A stretch of 64,000 bases of DNA from NCBI GenBank assembly GCA_038501625.1, contig JAZAYU010000182.1, forward strand, positions 620,001 through 684,000. Direction: 5' to 3'. Positions 14,001-29,000 of this stretch are shown piece after piece. The notes beneath the pieces were generated by a model. The model was not told the origin of the DNA and did no database searches. It saw nothing but the letters and a program-made list of their open reading frames with translations. Made by a program: the position numbers and the translations under genes. How positions within the stretch are numbered: position 1 is the first letter of the stretch; the number at the start of each line of letters is the position of its first letter. This DNA is from Corbicula japonica. Taxonomy: Eukaryota; Mollusca; Bivalvia; Venerida; Cyrenidae.

Positions 14001-17000
14001 CAAGTTGTTTAGCTATGGAGTTGGCATCAACAGAACAAGGGTTAGATGCAAGATATCCAGAGAGGTGTTTTAGACATTCTTTGGTTAGTTATGAATATTT
14101 ACAACTTTCTGTCTAAAATTCTGATGAAAATTAAATATTGCTGCCCCAAAAAGGGGGCACAAGCAATTGCTGAAACCTCTCTGGATCCAAATAAGATCTC
14201 TATTGTGAAACATTGAAATCCTAAGGGTGTTTAACCCTTTCCTGTACAGACACACCTTAATTGCTAGGGCGAACAGTTTGATCAGGATCTAAACTGTTCG
14301 CTTTTTGATTCATTAGGTTATTTCTGACAAAATGCGACCAGTGCAGATCCTGATCAGACGGCACAGATGTGCCGGCTGATCTGGATCAACACTGGTCGCA
14401 CATGCGTAAAAAGGCGCATATATCCGAGAAAGAGTTAACCCAACTTACTTGCAAACCAAGTTTTGAGGTAAGACGTTGATCACAGGTTTAGTTTTATTAG
14501 ACAGTGCTACCAAAGCATCTCCAACACCACTGCACATTTCTTCTAGAAGTGGCCCTGCAATAATTGGGTATGCATCTTATATCCACAGGGCTTTTTTTCA
14601 CCATTTTGGGAATATGACCCATACCCCTGGGATTGGGAAATTTATCGTCGTTTTGCCAGAAATTAGTAATTTTTTTAGCATCATTGGGGAATAAGAAGTG
14701 TTACTGTTATCTGCTGTTGTTTAATCATTGCCATCCATATTTAATATTGTCAATAATTCCTGGCTTAAAGAGCAAAAGATGCAGTGCTGATGCTGTTGTT
14801 TTTCATCAGAAATGTTTGTTTTGATTCAATTGGGAATTTTTCTTCTCAAATTGGGAAAAAAGTATATGTTTTGCCATTGGGAACATGACCGAATAACGGC
14901 TATAAAATCAACTGAAAAAAAGCCCTGATCCAAAATGAAGTGTTATAATTCCAGATTGAAGAAAGTCAGTTCTACTAGAACTTTACTGATCACAGAATAA
15001 TTTAAAGCTGATTCCTTTTGGTCAATCACTGAATTATTCATGGATTTGAACTTTTTTATCCAAAATTTCTATGATTAACCCTTTACTCCATCATGTCCAT
15101 GAGATATTGGTGTTATCCATGGGTGAACAGTGTAGATCCAGATCAGCCCACAGATCTTTGCTATCTGGTCATGATCTTTACTGTTCCCTTTTTCATTCAT
15201 TAGGTTATTTCTGGCCAAGAAGTGAACAGCGTAGAGCCTGATCCTGATCATACGTCAAGGATGTGCAAGCTGGGCTGAAGGTTATAAAGCTGAGATTGGA
15301 AACCAGTCTCAAATCTCAAGCATCTGATTGCCTGAAATGGCGACTGGTCGCCATTTCAGCCAATCAGATGCTTGAGATTTGAGACTGGTTTCCATGCTCA
15401 GTTTTATAACCTTGGGCACTGATTTGGATCTACACTGTTTGCCATGTGATAAAAGTTGTATATATAGAGTAAAGATATGTGAACTTTTTTACCATTATTC
15501 TCACTTTACTGTTATCTAAAGACAAAAAAGACAAGCGGATTATCTGTTCACACTCATTTAGTATTAACAATAAACAAGAAGATGCTGCAATGCGGCACAA
15601 TCAGGTTTTCTTTCTTAAGTTTTAGTAACTATGACAAAAAACAGTCAAGAGTTATGTGTCCTGATGATGTGATGATGTCAGACAACTATGTCAAAGCTCT
15701 ACCTTGAATGGTTACTAAGTGAACTTAAACAAATAACTTAATGAAATGTTGATGTACGCCCATCTGCCTGCCAGCCCAATGAAATACCAAATCTAATAAC
15801 CAGGGTTTTCAAAATAAAAAAAAATTATTAAAAATATGTCCTACTTGAAACACATGATGTCATGCACTGTTCCTGTGTGTTGTATCTGTTCTTGTTTCCA
15901 GCACAGCCACTGTACTTGAATTGCTTACAAGTTCCATTCTCCACATCAAAGTACCAGGCCTCCATTGCTAACCCACATTTGCCACTTGCTGGCGGGGAGC
16001 TGCAACTCTCATGACCTAAAAGTTATAATTTAAAAAGTTTAGTAGAGATAAGGTCAGGGTTGCCAGCACCACAGATGAAAAAAATTCCCTGACTTTTCCC
16101 TGACTTTTCACTGACCAAATCGCATTTTTCACTGACCAATAATACCAAACTTAAACAACGTTCACCACCCCTACTGCTGTCCAATCTGCCCATAAGTTCA
16201 TTTTTATTATTTTAACAATATATTATATTATTTGACAATTAAATAATGCTTTATACATCGATACAATGTTTGGTAGTTTGATGTTCAGTGAAATGTTAAA
16301 CAATGTAAAATAAGCAAGAAAGCCTTACAAGATTTAACCAATACTTAAAAGATAATTGTTAAAACATGTATTCTTGACTAGTGATGCGGGAACACAAATA
16401 TCACATAGCATACAAAAACTTGAATAAATAAACACAATAGTAAAATGAAGAGATTATCACAATTGAAGCTTAAGTATCCATTATTCATTATTGACTGGAA
16501 TAATTATCAAATGCAGATTAAAAGAGATGTACATAGTCTGCAAAAGGGGCCAGCAAACAACATACAATTTCACACAAGTAAAACAACACCTCAGACAGAA
16601 TGCCCTTACATGTTAACTTCATGTTGTAATTTAAAAAGACTGATGAAAAGGAAATTTTGAAAGCCACAGAACACAACAAATATGAAAATACTGCAGGCTC
16701 AGTTTGATTGAGCCTGTTCATGGGCAGTAATAAAAATGCATATTGCCCCGCCGCAATTTGATTGCAACTCAATATTTACACCAATAAACTGTACAATTTT
16801 GATCCATCCCAAATGATGGTATGCATATGGTGGTGAACATGGAACCTTCAATGGGGTATTTTCAGATTAATACCATTCCATATTGAGCATCTTATGGTCC
16901 CCAGAAAAAAGAATGGGTTGCCCTGAACTTGAAAACAAAATAAAATATTTTTTAATACATAACTCAAATACAAAGCTGTTTATACATACAAGTAATACAA

Positions 17001-20000
17001 TATATACAATTTAGTGCTTAGATAAACTTAGATAGAAATAGATGTAGGTTTTGAAGACCCCTGTCCCAATCAAACAAATTTTATTAGTCTGGTCCAAATG
17101 AAAAATGTCACCTACATGTACATCTACACTGGGCCAAACAGAAAATAGGTCAGTTGATGCAGAATGTTTACTTAAATTTTCAAATCAATCTAGAGAAAAG
17201 TTTGTTTCACAAGATTTAAACATAACTCATGCACATGTCATAAAAAATGATAGACTGAGCCATATTAAAAAATGTCAGGCACATAATACCCCGTACATAA
17301 GGTGTTTAAAGTTTCAAGTCAGTATCTTGAAAAATGTAGCAGTACTTTGTGCCACAATATGTTAAAAAATTCTGCAAATATACAAAACCCATGTTCCTCC
17401 CTCCAAGATCCAGCACACAGCAACCCTCTGAACATAGTAAGTTCTGCTATATAGGCCTTAATGGTGATAATTGACAGAAGTGACTGCCATAGTGTGAACA
17501 TGTATCATGTACAAAATTTGTGTTCCAACTTTCAGTTCACAGCAACCTAGTTTTTTGTAGCACCTCCTTATTAAAAATTTCCGGAGGCAAGGGTTGCAGA
17601 GCCTTTCAGTCTTCAATTAATTTCATTTATAGTATTAGAACTTTTATTATAATCCACAATTATAAAGAAAAAGCTTCATAACAGAAAAAATTGTAAACTA
17701 AATCTTAAAATAGAACTTTTTTTCCCCTTCAAAATGACTTTTCCCTGACTTTTCACTGACTTTTTAGGATTTTTATTTTTCACTGACCACTTTCCAAAAT
17801 TCCCTGACAATTCCCTGACCTTGAAAAAAAATCAAATTTCCCTGACTTTTCAAGTCCGCTGGCAACCCTGAAGGTTCAAGAGTTTATTATTGCTTGTAAG
17901 AAGAATTTTACCTTATTAAGGTGAGAAATATATAATTAAACTGCATGAAGATAAGTCAGCACAATACTTTTGTGGGTAAATGCACTACATTGCATATCAC
18001 GTCTTACCGCCAATGCATTCATGCCGCCATTACCCACGTAACATTGTTTATTTCTTGCAAATGACAAACGTCAGATAATAAACAGGAGTGAACCTAAACA
18101 CAACGCTTGCAGTTATAACTAAACCCTTACACTGTACCATAACTTTCATTTCTCGCTTCTGCATGAAATCTATTCAACTGCCAAATTATATGGTACTAAG
18201 TAATTGTCCTGAACACAACGCTTGCAGTTATAACTAAACCCTTACACTGTACCATAACTCTCATTTCTCGCTTCTGCATGAAATCTATTCAACTGCCAAA
18301 TTATATGGTACTAAGTAATTGTCCTGAACACAACGCTTGCAGTTATAACTAAACCCTTACACTGTACCATAACTTTCATTTCTCGCTTCTGCATGAAATC
18401 TATTCAACTGCCAAATTATATAGTACTAAGTAATGGTCTTTTCATAACAGGGATTTTGTTCTTACACCTATCAAGGCTTTCTCTATTTAAATAGTTGCAG
18501 GGATTGATTTCTTTGTTCAATCCCTGTTTACTAGGATATTCCTTGCTATCTAAAGATCTTCCGACAGTACAAGAGTATGTGAAAAGCAATGTTATCATTC
18601 ATACAAGGCTTTGTTTTAAGAAGGAACAAGAGGGCGCAATGCTAAGAAACCAGTTTTTTTTCTTAAATTTTAAGTGAAAAATGGGCATAACTATGACAAA
18701 AATACAGTCAAGAGTTATGAAACTTGTCCTTACATTTGCTATTGTGATGTCGGACAACTATGTTTAGTTCCGAAGCTCTACCTTGAATCATGGTAACTGT
18801 GAAAAAGTGAACTTAATGCTGATGCCGCTCACCCACCAAACAACACACCCAAATCTATTAACCAGTTTTTCCAAAGAAAACCTGGTTAAAAATGGTTTTC
18901 ACAGAAGGTGGTCTCAGTTCCACATTGACTTTTAACAAAATTTGCTCTACCGTTAGAAAAACAATAATTTTCCACTTACAGGCTAGCAAGCATGCTGCCT
19001 TTGTTTCAAAGTTGTTGTCATTCCCTCCACACCCTGTGTAATTGAATTTTTCGCACTCTTAAGTCTCGGAGTTAAAGAAGTATCTTTCTTCTAATTCCTC
19101 TTCTTCACAATTTTCAACATCGCCAAGGGCAACAGCTAATGAGCATCGGGCTGGAACAACTGTAATTCAGCAAATGTGCAATACACTGTAAGATGGTAGT
19201 GGACCAATGAATAAAAAGCCAAAAGTGTAGATCCTGATCAGATGGCAAGGATGTGCTGCTAGCTCATCTGGATCTTCACTGCTAGCCCATGCAATAAAGG
19301 TGTACCTATGGAGTACACTGTTAAGATTATCTCCCTTATTTAACCCTTTCCTCCATAGATACACCTTTATTGCTTGAGCGAACAGTGTAGTTCCAGATCA
19401 GATGGCATGGATGAGCCAGCTGATCTAGATCTACAATGTTCCCCCATGCAATAAAGATGTATCTATGGAGGAAAGGGTTAAGAAAAAAAACGTGATTTTG
19501 GAAAATCTCCTAACTTTCATGACAATTATCTTTCATTGTTTCATATGAAGACAAAAACATTTTTTTTAACAGTTTTGAATTTTGCTAGGAGGTCTGCAAC
19601 TAGCACCAATTCTGACTCTGCACTCTGAGCGACAATGATGTAACACTGGTGATCCCACAACCACCTTACCTATCTCCCTGGGTTCCTCTGTCAAGGGGTC
19701 TCTACAGACCCCGCCCCCACAGGCTAGAGGGCAGCACTTCTTGTCCCTGTCACATTCTGAGTCACTCGAGCACTCATACATACATATGGAAACCTCTCCA
19801 GGACGTACCAGCGGGCAGAAGCCAGCTTTGTCTAAAATATATGAACAATATAATTTTTAAACATTGCTCCACAAGCTCATAATACAGGTACCATTATACT
19901 TCCGGTATTTCTAATGCCAGTTTTGTGATTTTAATCAATTATTGTTCAATAATGTTTTAGTTATGTATAAATGATATAATTATCAAGATGTAACAATCAT

Positions 20001-23000
20001 CTTTATGAATTAGAATTCTGGGCCCAAGATCATAAAACTAAGATTGGAGACCAGTCTCAAATCTCAAGCATCTGATTGGCTGAAATGGGGACCAAAGATT
20101 TGAGACTGGTCTACAGATTTAGTTTTATGAGCTTGGGCACTGGTCGTAAACTAACATCTGCACTCACTGACAAGGTCAAGACATTTAGTTTATTCAGAAT
20201 AATACTTATAAATGTTGAGAGTTCGACCCATGAAATACAGAATGCTGGTTTAATATATTCATAGTTTTTCTTGCATAGTGATATAAAAATTGAAGTAGGA
20301 CAATCTGTGAGGGACGAGGGGAGGGATAGTGCAGAAGCCCTCCTCTGGACACTAGTTCCGCTAGTAAGCTGAATGCAAAAATGACCGATTTTTAGATTTT
20401 GCCACATTCAATTTCAAATTTTCTTTAGAAAATATGTCTATAGCACAATTATATCATAATGCCATAACGTCTGTGGAAACAAAAATTACACTGAAGTCAA
20501 TGATGTCAAAATATGTTAAATGCAATTTTTAACCTGTGTTGCCTAAGTTAGATTATTCATTTTTTTTATAAGTTTTACAGTATTTCTTTCTGCAAACTGA
20601 CATATCCTGCAGAAAAAATGTACAGTGAACAAAAGTGAAATACATGTACAGTTATGTACATTCAAAGCTAGTCAGGTCAGTTCATATAGATAATTCCACT
20701 TTAAATTTTATTTAACTATACTAAGCAATTTTGTAGGTAAAAGAAAATACCTAAAGTGAACACTGCAAAAAAGGAATCATATTTAAGTCTTGATAAAAAC
20801 AGGGTTTACACTATTAATCCTTTCCTCCATAGACACACCTTTATTGCGGGGATGATCAGTGTAGATCCAGATCAGCCAGCACAGATGTGCCAGCTGATCT
20901 GGATCTACATTGTTCGCATTTTGATTTGGTATGTTATTTCTGACCAAAATGTGACCAGTGCAGATCCAGATCAGACTGCACAGATGTGCCAGCAGATCTG
21001 CATCTAGACTGGTTGCACATGATTAAAAATGCATACATTCGGAGGAAACGGTTAAATACCTCAGTCTGTACAACAATTCCTTGTTAACAATAAATAGACT
21101 GTTTCAGACTGACAGAACAGTAAGTGTATTACACTAATTTAGGGGACAAAGGGTTTTAAGTAAAGAACACTTCCCCGCCAAAAACCATGACAAAATGTTG
21201 CACCTTGTGTGTCATTTTTTGGTGTGCCACTTTCATTCTTTACTGTGCCACTTAACGGCACCATACACATTTCACCACAGTTATATTTGCAGCACATCTC
21301 GCCTTCTGCACACTTGTCAACACCAGTAGAACATTCCAGCTCATTCTGTCTACATTCTTCTTCTCTCTCCGCCGTAAGTTCCAGACATTTTGCTTCATCT
21401 TCCTGTTCTGGTTCTAGCAATAGCCAAAGCATGATTCTATACTATAAGCAGTGCACTAAATATGAACCAGCACGATACACAGTTATTTTATTTTTCCATC
21501 AACCATTGACTCCATGGGATACAGACATTATCCATGGGCGAACAGTGTAGATCCTGATCAGATGGAAAGGATGTGCCAGCTGATCTAGATCTTAACTGTT
21601 TTATGCGATAAAACTGTTTATATGGAGTTAATGTTTAAACCATCTCTAAGCAATACAGTTGCAAAATACTTCTATTAAACTAGTAGAGATAGCAACAAAT
21701 AACAAATCTTGCATGTAAATATTAAGTAAGTAAAGTGGTAGAATATTTTAACCCTTTCCTCCATATAAACACCTTTATTGCCAGAGCAAACAGTTTAGAT
21801 CCAGATCAGATGGCACAAGATATAAACTGTTTGATTTATTAGGTTATTTCTGATCAGAATGCAACCAGTGCAGATCCTGATCAGATGGAACGGATGTGCC
21901 GGCTGATCTGGATCTAAACTGTTTGCCAATGAAAAAAAGGTGTATCTATGGAGGAAAGGGTTAACCGCTTCATGCAGAAATTTGTCATCAGGAATTCGAT
22001 TTCATGCCTTGAAATGATGTCATAGACATAAAATTATGCAGATGACACTGTCTATTAGATAATAACAATATTAATGTTCAAACATTCCTTGCTCTCCCTA
22101 AAAATAAGCAATTTTACATTAAAAAGCAGTAACTGTAACACTGCTTGATCAAGTAACTTTTCTCCCAGCAAACCAACTCAATAACCATAATTTCATACAA
22201 AGCAAAGTTCTATACTATAAGCAAGTTAACAATAACCTGTGCCCAAGGTTATAAAACTGAGCATGGAAACCAGTCTCAAATCTCAAGCATCTGGTGACCT
22301 GTCGCCATTTCAGCCAATCAGATGCTTGATATTTGAGACTGGTTTACAATCTCAGCTTTATAACCTTCAGCCCAGCTCTAAGGCTAATACATAACAATTG
22401 TTTCAACTTGTTCCATCATCTACAGTCCAGGTACTCACAGTTTCAGGCAACCAGAATTTAATCCAATTGAACCACTGTCTGATCTGGATCTAAATTGGTC
22501 AGAAATACCCTTATGAAGCGAACATTTTAGATCCAGATAAGACAGCACAGATGATCCAGCTGATCTTCACCATTTGCTTGGTATATATGCAGTAGAGTTA
22601 ATGAGATACATCAGTTTTGGGGTAGCGACTTCCGCTGGTTTAATGGAAGCTGCTCACCCTTTCAGTAATATAAGAACTAAGTCAAAATTTTCAACTTCAC
22701 TATTTAGAGGTATTTTTCGCTGAAACCATGTCCCTATGGTTCAACCAATGAGAAGAAGCTTAACTCTTTACCCCATGTGACATGGCTGTTATCTATGGGC
22801 AAACAGTGCAGATCCAGATCAGTCTGCACATCGAGGTTGTCTGATCAGGATCTAAACTATTTGCTTCTTGATTCATTATGTTATTTCTGTTCAAGAAGAA
22901 ACAGTGTAAATCTTATAGGATGGCACAGATTTGCCAGCTGATCTAGATCTACACTGTTCAACTGCATGTTCAGGCATGTGGTAAAACCCAGGGAGTCAAT

Positions 23001-26000
23001 TTAGAATGTTTTCCCCTTAAACTGCTGTAGATTTACTGTGCATACCCCATGTGTGCATTAGCAAAAGCAAACATAATGGAAAATATAGTTTGCAATAGGA
23101 TGATTCCACAGTCATTGCAACCATAATTAAACTTTCTAACTGAAAGCAAGCTGAACTTAACTGTTTAATCTATCACTTCTATTTTCAAGCTGAAATATTA
23201 AAATGCCTGTTCATTCTAACTAATTTGATAAAATAGTAACACCAGAAAATACCGCTTACCTTGAGTACAGTTCTGACCAAGAACTGAGAAGTGAACATCA
23301 ATGTTTGTGCCAAGATAAACCAAGTCATCCTCTGAGCATTGATCCCTGTCAATCTGTGTGGAAATCTTGTGGGCCAGAGATAACTGTCTGAAAATACAAA
23401 ATTAAAACTACCGTATTTTCCCGCTTATAAGACGGGGTTTTTTCCTTGGAAAATAGCCTTAAAAGTAGGGGGCCCGTCTTATAAGCGCGATCTACAAGAA
23501 GATTTCGTTTTTTGGCAGGTACTTTTTAAAGTTTCTTATAAAAACATACGATTTTTTAAATCTGGCCATTATCTATCGCTAATTTTTTCGGTAATTAATT
23601 TTCGACGAGCATGTGTAATATAAGTTTGACCGATTTTTTTCTTGGTTTAGTAATAATAATTTTATAAATCTTTTTCATATTGAAGATATAATTTGGAAAT
23701 TATTATGGAAAGCCCTCGATGTTGATATAAGCAATGTTTGTTGTAAGGATTATTATTTATTATGATATAATTGGCATAGTTCACTGTTCATGTTGGCCAG
23801 AGTAATAATGCTAATTGAATATTTTAGCCAGTTTGCATATTGTTATAATCTAAAATTTTTCCACTGCTTTTCAGTTTTAAGAAAATTGTCACAGCCGTTA
23901 TAATTGCCTAAGGCTGTGTTGTTTGAATCTGTCACCAGGTATTGTAAATTTATTAACAGAGATTGCTGTCAACACCTCTTGCAAACTCGAAAATTCAGAT
24001 TATATGACACAAACTCTGCATGAATTGAAATGACGGGATACAGTTTGTTTGCCCCGAGGCTTGATTGTTCTTGCTATTCGCCTTTGACAAAGTTTAATTG
24101 AATTTAACATCTGGACAATAGATTAAATATTCGAGTGTGAAAAGCTTGCATACGGACAAAGACTGAAATTAACAGTTAAATGCGCAGTGGTGATACACAA
24201 TCATCAATAATCTTAGAGGAGGTCACAATAGAGATAGATCTATAAAACTTTTTAGGATGTGTTCCAATTACTAAGCGTTAAAGATATCAAGTTTACCAAA
24301 AAAATTGCCGATTTTTTTTACGAGATTAACACTTATTAGAATATGTATCAATGACGGAGCTTCGAAAATATTGCACTTGCCGAAAACATTGCCGATTTTT
24401 CTCAGATTTTTTTAGAAATTCACAGTAATTAGGATATGTTAATGACGGAGCTTCGAAAATATTAATTTTACCGAAAAAATTGCCGATTTTTTTAGCCGAT
24501 ATTTTTCGAAATTCACACTTATTAGGAAATATATCTATGACGGAACTTCGAAAATATTAAATTTTCCCGAAATATTGCCGATTTTTTGCCGATTTTTTTT
24601 GCGAAATTCACACTTATTAGAATGTTTTCCAATTACGAAGCCTCAAAATCTTTAATTTACCGAAAAAATTGCCGATTTTTTGGGTCTAAATTCACCCTAA
24701 TTAGGATATGTTCCAGTTACTTAGCTTCGAAAATGTTACATTTGCCGAAAATTTCGCCGGTTTTTTTTTTTGCGAAATTCAAAAATTTCGGGTCTGAACT
24801 CACTGAAATTTCACCCCGTCTTATAAAGGGGTCTATACAAAAAACTCAGATTTTGGCGGCAAAGTAGGGGTCCCGTCTTACAAGCGGATCGCCTTATAAG
24901 CGGGAAAATACAGTATGTATATTTGTTTGAAAGTTTGTGTGATTTAGGGTTTTTGATTTTGATTAACATAACACAATATTCATTAATAGCCATTGAGTGA
25001 ACATTTTGAAGGGTTATTAATTTTATCCACAATTTTTAAAACTTCTATTAAATATAGATAGGTATAAAGATAGGTTTAATAAATAACTAATACTCTTATT
25101 AAGAAACTTGACAAAAATCACTCAATTCTTGCTTCAGCAAGGGACAGCGGGTGAATGACTTTGGAAACAATGCCTCTAGTCAAATGATGCTAAAGCTGGG
25201 CCCAAGATCATAAGACTGTAACAATTTTTGAGGGCATAAATTCAGGCCATTGTATTCTTCTGATAAGTCTAGATATTCAATGGTTTGATTCTGCTAGGGA
25301 TTTATTTTACGCACTTTCCCAAAGGGCTGAAAATCATACAAGAAAATCTTGTATGTCGCCATTTCAGCCAATCAGATGCTTGAGATTTGAGACTGGTTTC
25401 CTGATTTTGTTTTATGATCTTGGGACCGGTATCCATCTTACCTGCAACCATTCTCAATAGTAGTGTAAGGATTAAATGCTGCGTTCAGAGATACAACTGC
25501 ATTAGCCCCACACTGGCAGTCCCGCTCCTTGGCCAGACAATACGCCCAGGCTTTACTGGTTCTCAGGCGTTTGGTATAAGCCTGCATCAACAAACCCATG
25601 TCACTGCTTGCACATGAGTCATTCATTGAGCTCATACATTGTATGGACTGGAACAGCAATCTGTAAAAAACATGAAATGTATGTTCAATTATAGGTATAT
25701 GAAACTAAATTCACTGAATATATTGTAAAAACAAAACAATTGTCTCTATCTTTTCATTAAATACAACTATCATGGTTATTAGCAAATACATCATTCAAGC
25801 AGAGGTGTATTAACCCTTTACTCCATATAGATTCACATTTTTACATGTGCCACAAGTGTAAATGCCAACATTCATAGTCGAAAGACAACTAAACGACTTG
25901 GAATAACCTTGTGATTTTCAAACCCGGATAAATGCAGTACATCATCAATTCAGATCTTATATAAACACACCCATCAAGAAAGAAATATAAAAAAAAAATT

Positions 26001-29000
26001 TACATCATACCTGCAATCCATTTTCTTGGATTTCACAAGTCCAGATGCCATGGACAGGGCACAGTATGTCTGGGAGTACAGATCACATGTTCGCACTAAA
26101 ATATACAAGACAAGGTACAATATATGCATAGACAAGGTCACTTCTAAGGTGTAGGTCTTCCTGTGTATTGCATCTTACCCCTTTCCAATCTGAACTTCTT
26201 ACATGTAAAGTAAAGGTTTAAAAGGTGCTGAACAAGAGCTGTCTGAGAAGACAGGGTGCTCGACTATTCGATTCATGTGAAACAAATGCAATTTAAAGAT
26301 TAAAAGAACAACAACTATAGCCAAACATTGTGCAATGAGGAAAAATATTTACTAGTGAATGGTAAGACAGAAATAACAAATAATTCCTTATTGACAGGTC
26401 CGCTTATTGACGATAAATATTGAAATGAAAGGGGGAATAACAATCAAATATTTCCGGAAGAGTTAGAAAACTTGTTAGTAATTTATGATTGGCGACATTT
26501 ACTTTTAACTCAATATCAATCACTTAAATAATGTTACAGAATAAAAATTATAACACAAAATCTAAGTGAAATGTGGGCATTACTTTAAAATAATTGTAGC
26601 AGTGTAATGGCTCTTGGTGGTTATGGCAAAGATTATGGTGGTGACGAAATTTTCTAAGTTTGAAGTTGATATCTCATGTAGTTTCAAAATTATAGATTAA
26701 GTGCATATTTTGGCTAATTCAAAATTAATTGCAAAAGGAGCATCAATTCAAATAAATTCTGGTAGAGTTATGGGTCTTGTTGATATTGATGTAGATACTG
26801 GTGGTGAACAAATATTTCAAAGTTTTTTTTATCTAAAGTAGTTTCAAAGTTATGGGACAATTGCATAATTGAAAAATGGAAATAACTTTAAAATATTGGT
26901 AGCAGAGTTATGGGTCTTGTTGATTATGATGTAGATTTTAATGGTGAATAATTATTTTAAGTTTCATCGTTACATCTCAAGTAGTTTCATATTTAGGGGA
27001 CATTTGCATTAAGAAAAGGGGCATAATTTGAACAATATTAATGCATAGTTATGGGTCTTGTTGATAATGATGTAGATTTTCATGGTGAATATATAATCCA
27101 AGTTTCAAAGTGGTATTTCAAGCAGTTTAAAATATATTGGCAAATTGCATATTTTGGTTTACACAAAAATTAGGTGAAAAGGGGCATAACTGGAAAAGTA
27201 TTTGTAGCAGAGTTATGGATCTTTTTGGTAATGATGAAGATTTTGATTTGGAGAACCTAATCAGATGGCAGAGATGTGCCAGTTGATCTGGATCTTAACT
27301 GTTTGCCAATGAATAACAGCTATATCCCACTGAGTAAATGATTAAATATCGATGTTTGAGGACCTACAAGATCTTACCTGGGTCTACAGGAGCAGGAGTG
27401 GTAGTGTTTGAGCCTGAATTGCACAGATGTCCCGTGCAGCAGGATTTACACAAGTTGTTGCCATTGCACTTGTCCTTACAGGAATTTGGCACCACACACT
27501 TCTTGCTGATGTAAGCATTTTTTCCTGTCTTCACAACAGTCTCACATGTCTGAATGTCAAAATCTTAACAGTTAAACTATATGTATTGTATACATTGCTA
27601 AAACTGCTTTCATTTGTGAAATAATACGTTTTTCAATATATTGTTTACCATTGGGAAATACTAAGCTGATTAATGTTAATTCTGAGTTTAAACTTTACCC
27701 TTTACTCCATAAATGGGCCTTTATTGTATGAGCCAACTGTGTAGATCCAGATAAGCCATCACATCTGTGTAGTCTGATCAGGAACTTCACTATTTGTTTT
27801 TTATATTCATTAGGTTATTTCTGATCAAGTAGCAAACAGTGTAGATTCAGATCAAACATATTTGCTGGCTGATCTGGATCTACACTGTTTGCCCATGTGA
27901 TTTAAGGTGTATGTATGGAGAAAAGGGTTAAGTACATATGTTCAGTATGGAGCAAACTTGCCTGTTTCTGGGATGCACATGTTTCCACAGGTTTAGCGTT
28001 ACATTCCTCGTGTGATGAGGCCTTGTCACAACTGTAGCACTGCATCGGGCGTGGCGGAGACACTATAAACAAATAATAAACATTCTCTTCCCTAAACACA
28101 TATATTATTTTCTATTATTTTTCATATAATTCATCTAAAATAAATCCACCCCACCCACCTTTTGTTTTCCTTCTAAACATATATAAAATCTGAAACAGAA
28201 TGCTTGCAAGTCCATTTCTGAATGCTTAGGTGCAATTCCACTTGGCGCTTGGCCTCAGAACATAGTTTTAACCCTTTGGTTACCCAAAATAAGGAAGTAC
28301 TTACACAGTTAAGAGTTTCTTTTTGGGGGGATGAATATTGATTGAAAGCTGAATGAAGAAGACTGATTACATGGCATTTTTGTATAGAGTAGGTCTAAGG
28401 CTTTAAATACAAGCCAAGTTTGTTTACCTGTCAAATCACCAGAGATTCTTTGGAAATTATTGCACAAGTAAGTTGTTCAAGAATATATACCACTGGATAC
28501 TATAACAAAGTTCAGGTAAGATTTTTCTATTCAATAATTTTTGGTTCACAGATGCTAATATGAAACATATAGGAAAAATATTCATGTACATAAAGGGGAA
28601 TCTGTCTTACTGACAGTACTAGAGTACTGTTCTCAAATTACTTCCAAAGTAACAATAATTATGTCAATTTGCTTATAATCTGGAACTTCAAGGTTAAACT
28701 GGATGTAACTTTGGGAATTTGAACAAATGCCCTGATGTTTATTTTGCAAGTGCACCTTGGGAAGATTTTAAAAAGAATATAGCAAGTGTTTGATAAAGTT
28801 AAAGGGGTTTAATTTGACCCAAGAGATGACCTTATGACTCTCAAAATTTCCAAAAAGCCTCATTTTGACCCCTAAAAATTTGCTAAAGAGTCATTTTCCA
28901 TTTAAATTAGGGTTATTATGCCTAGTAATAAGCATGCAGATTCCTTTAAAACATGGTCAATATGACCCTTAAGATTCAGCAGTCAGTGGAACCTCTTACG

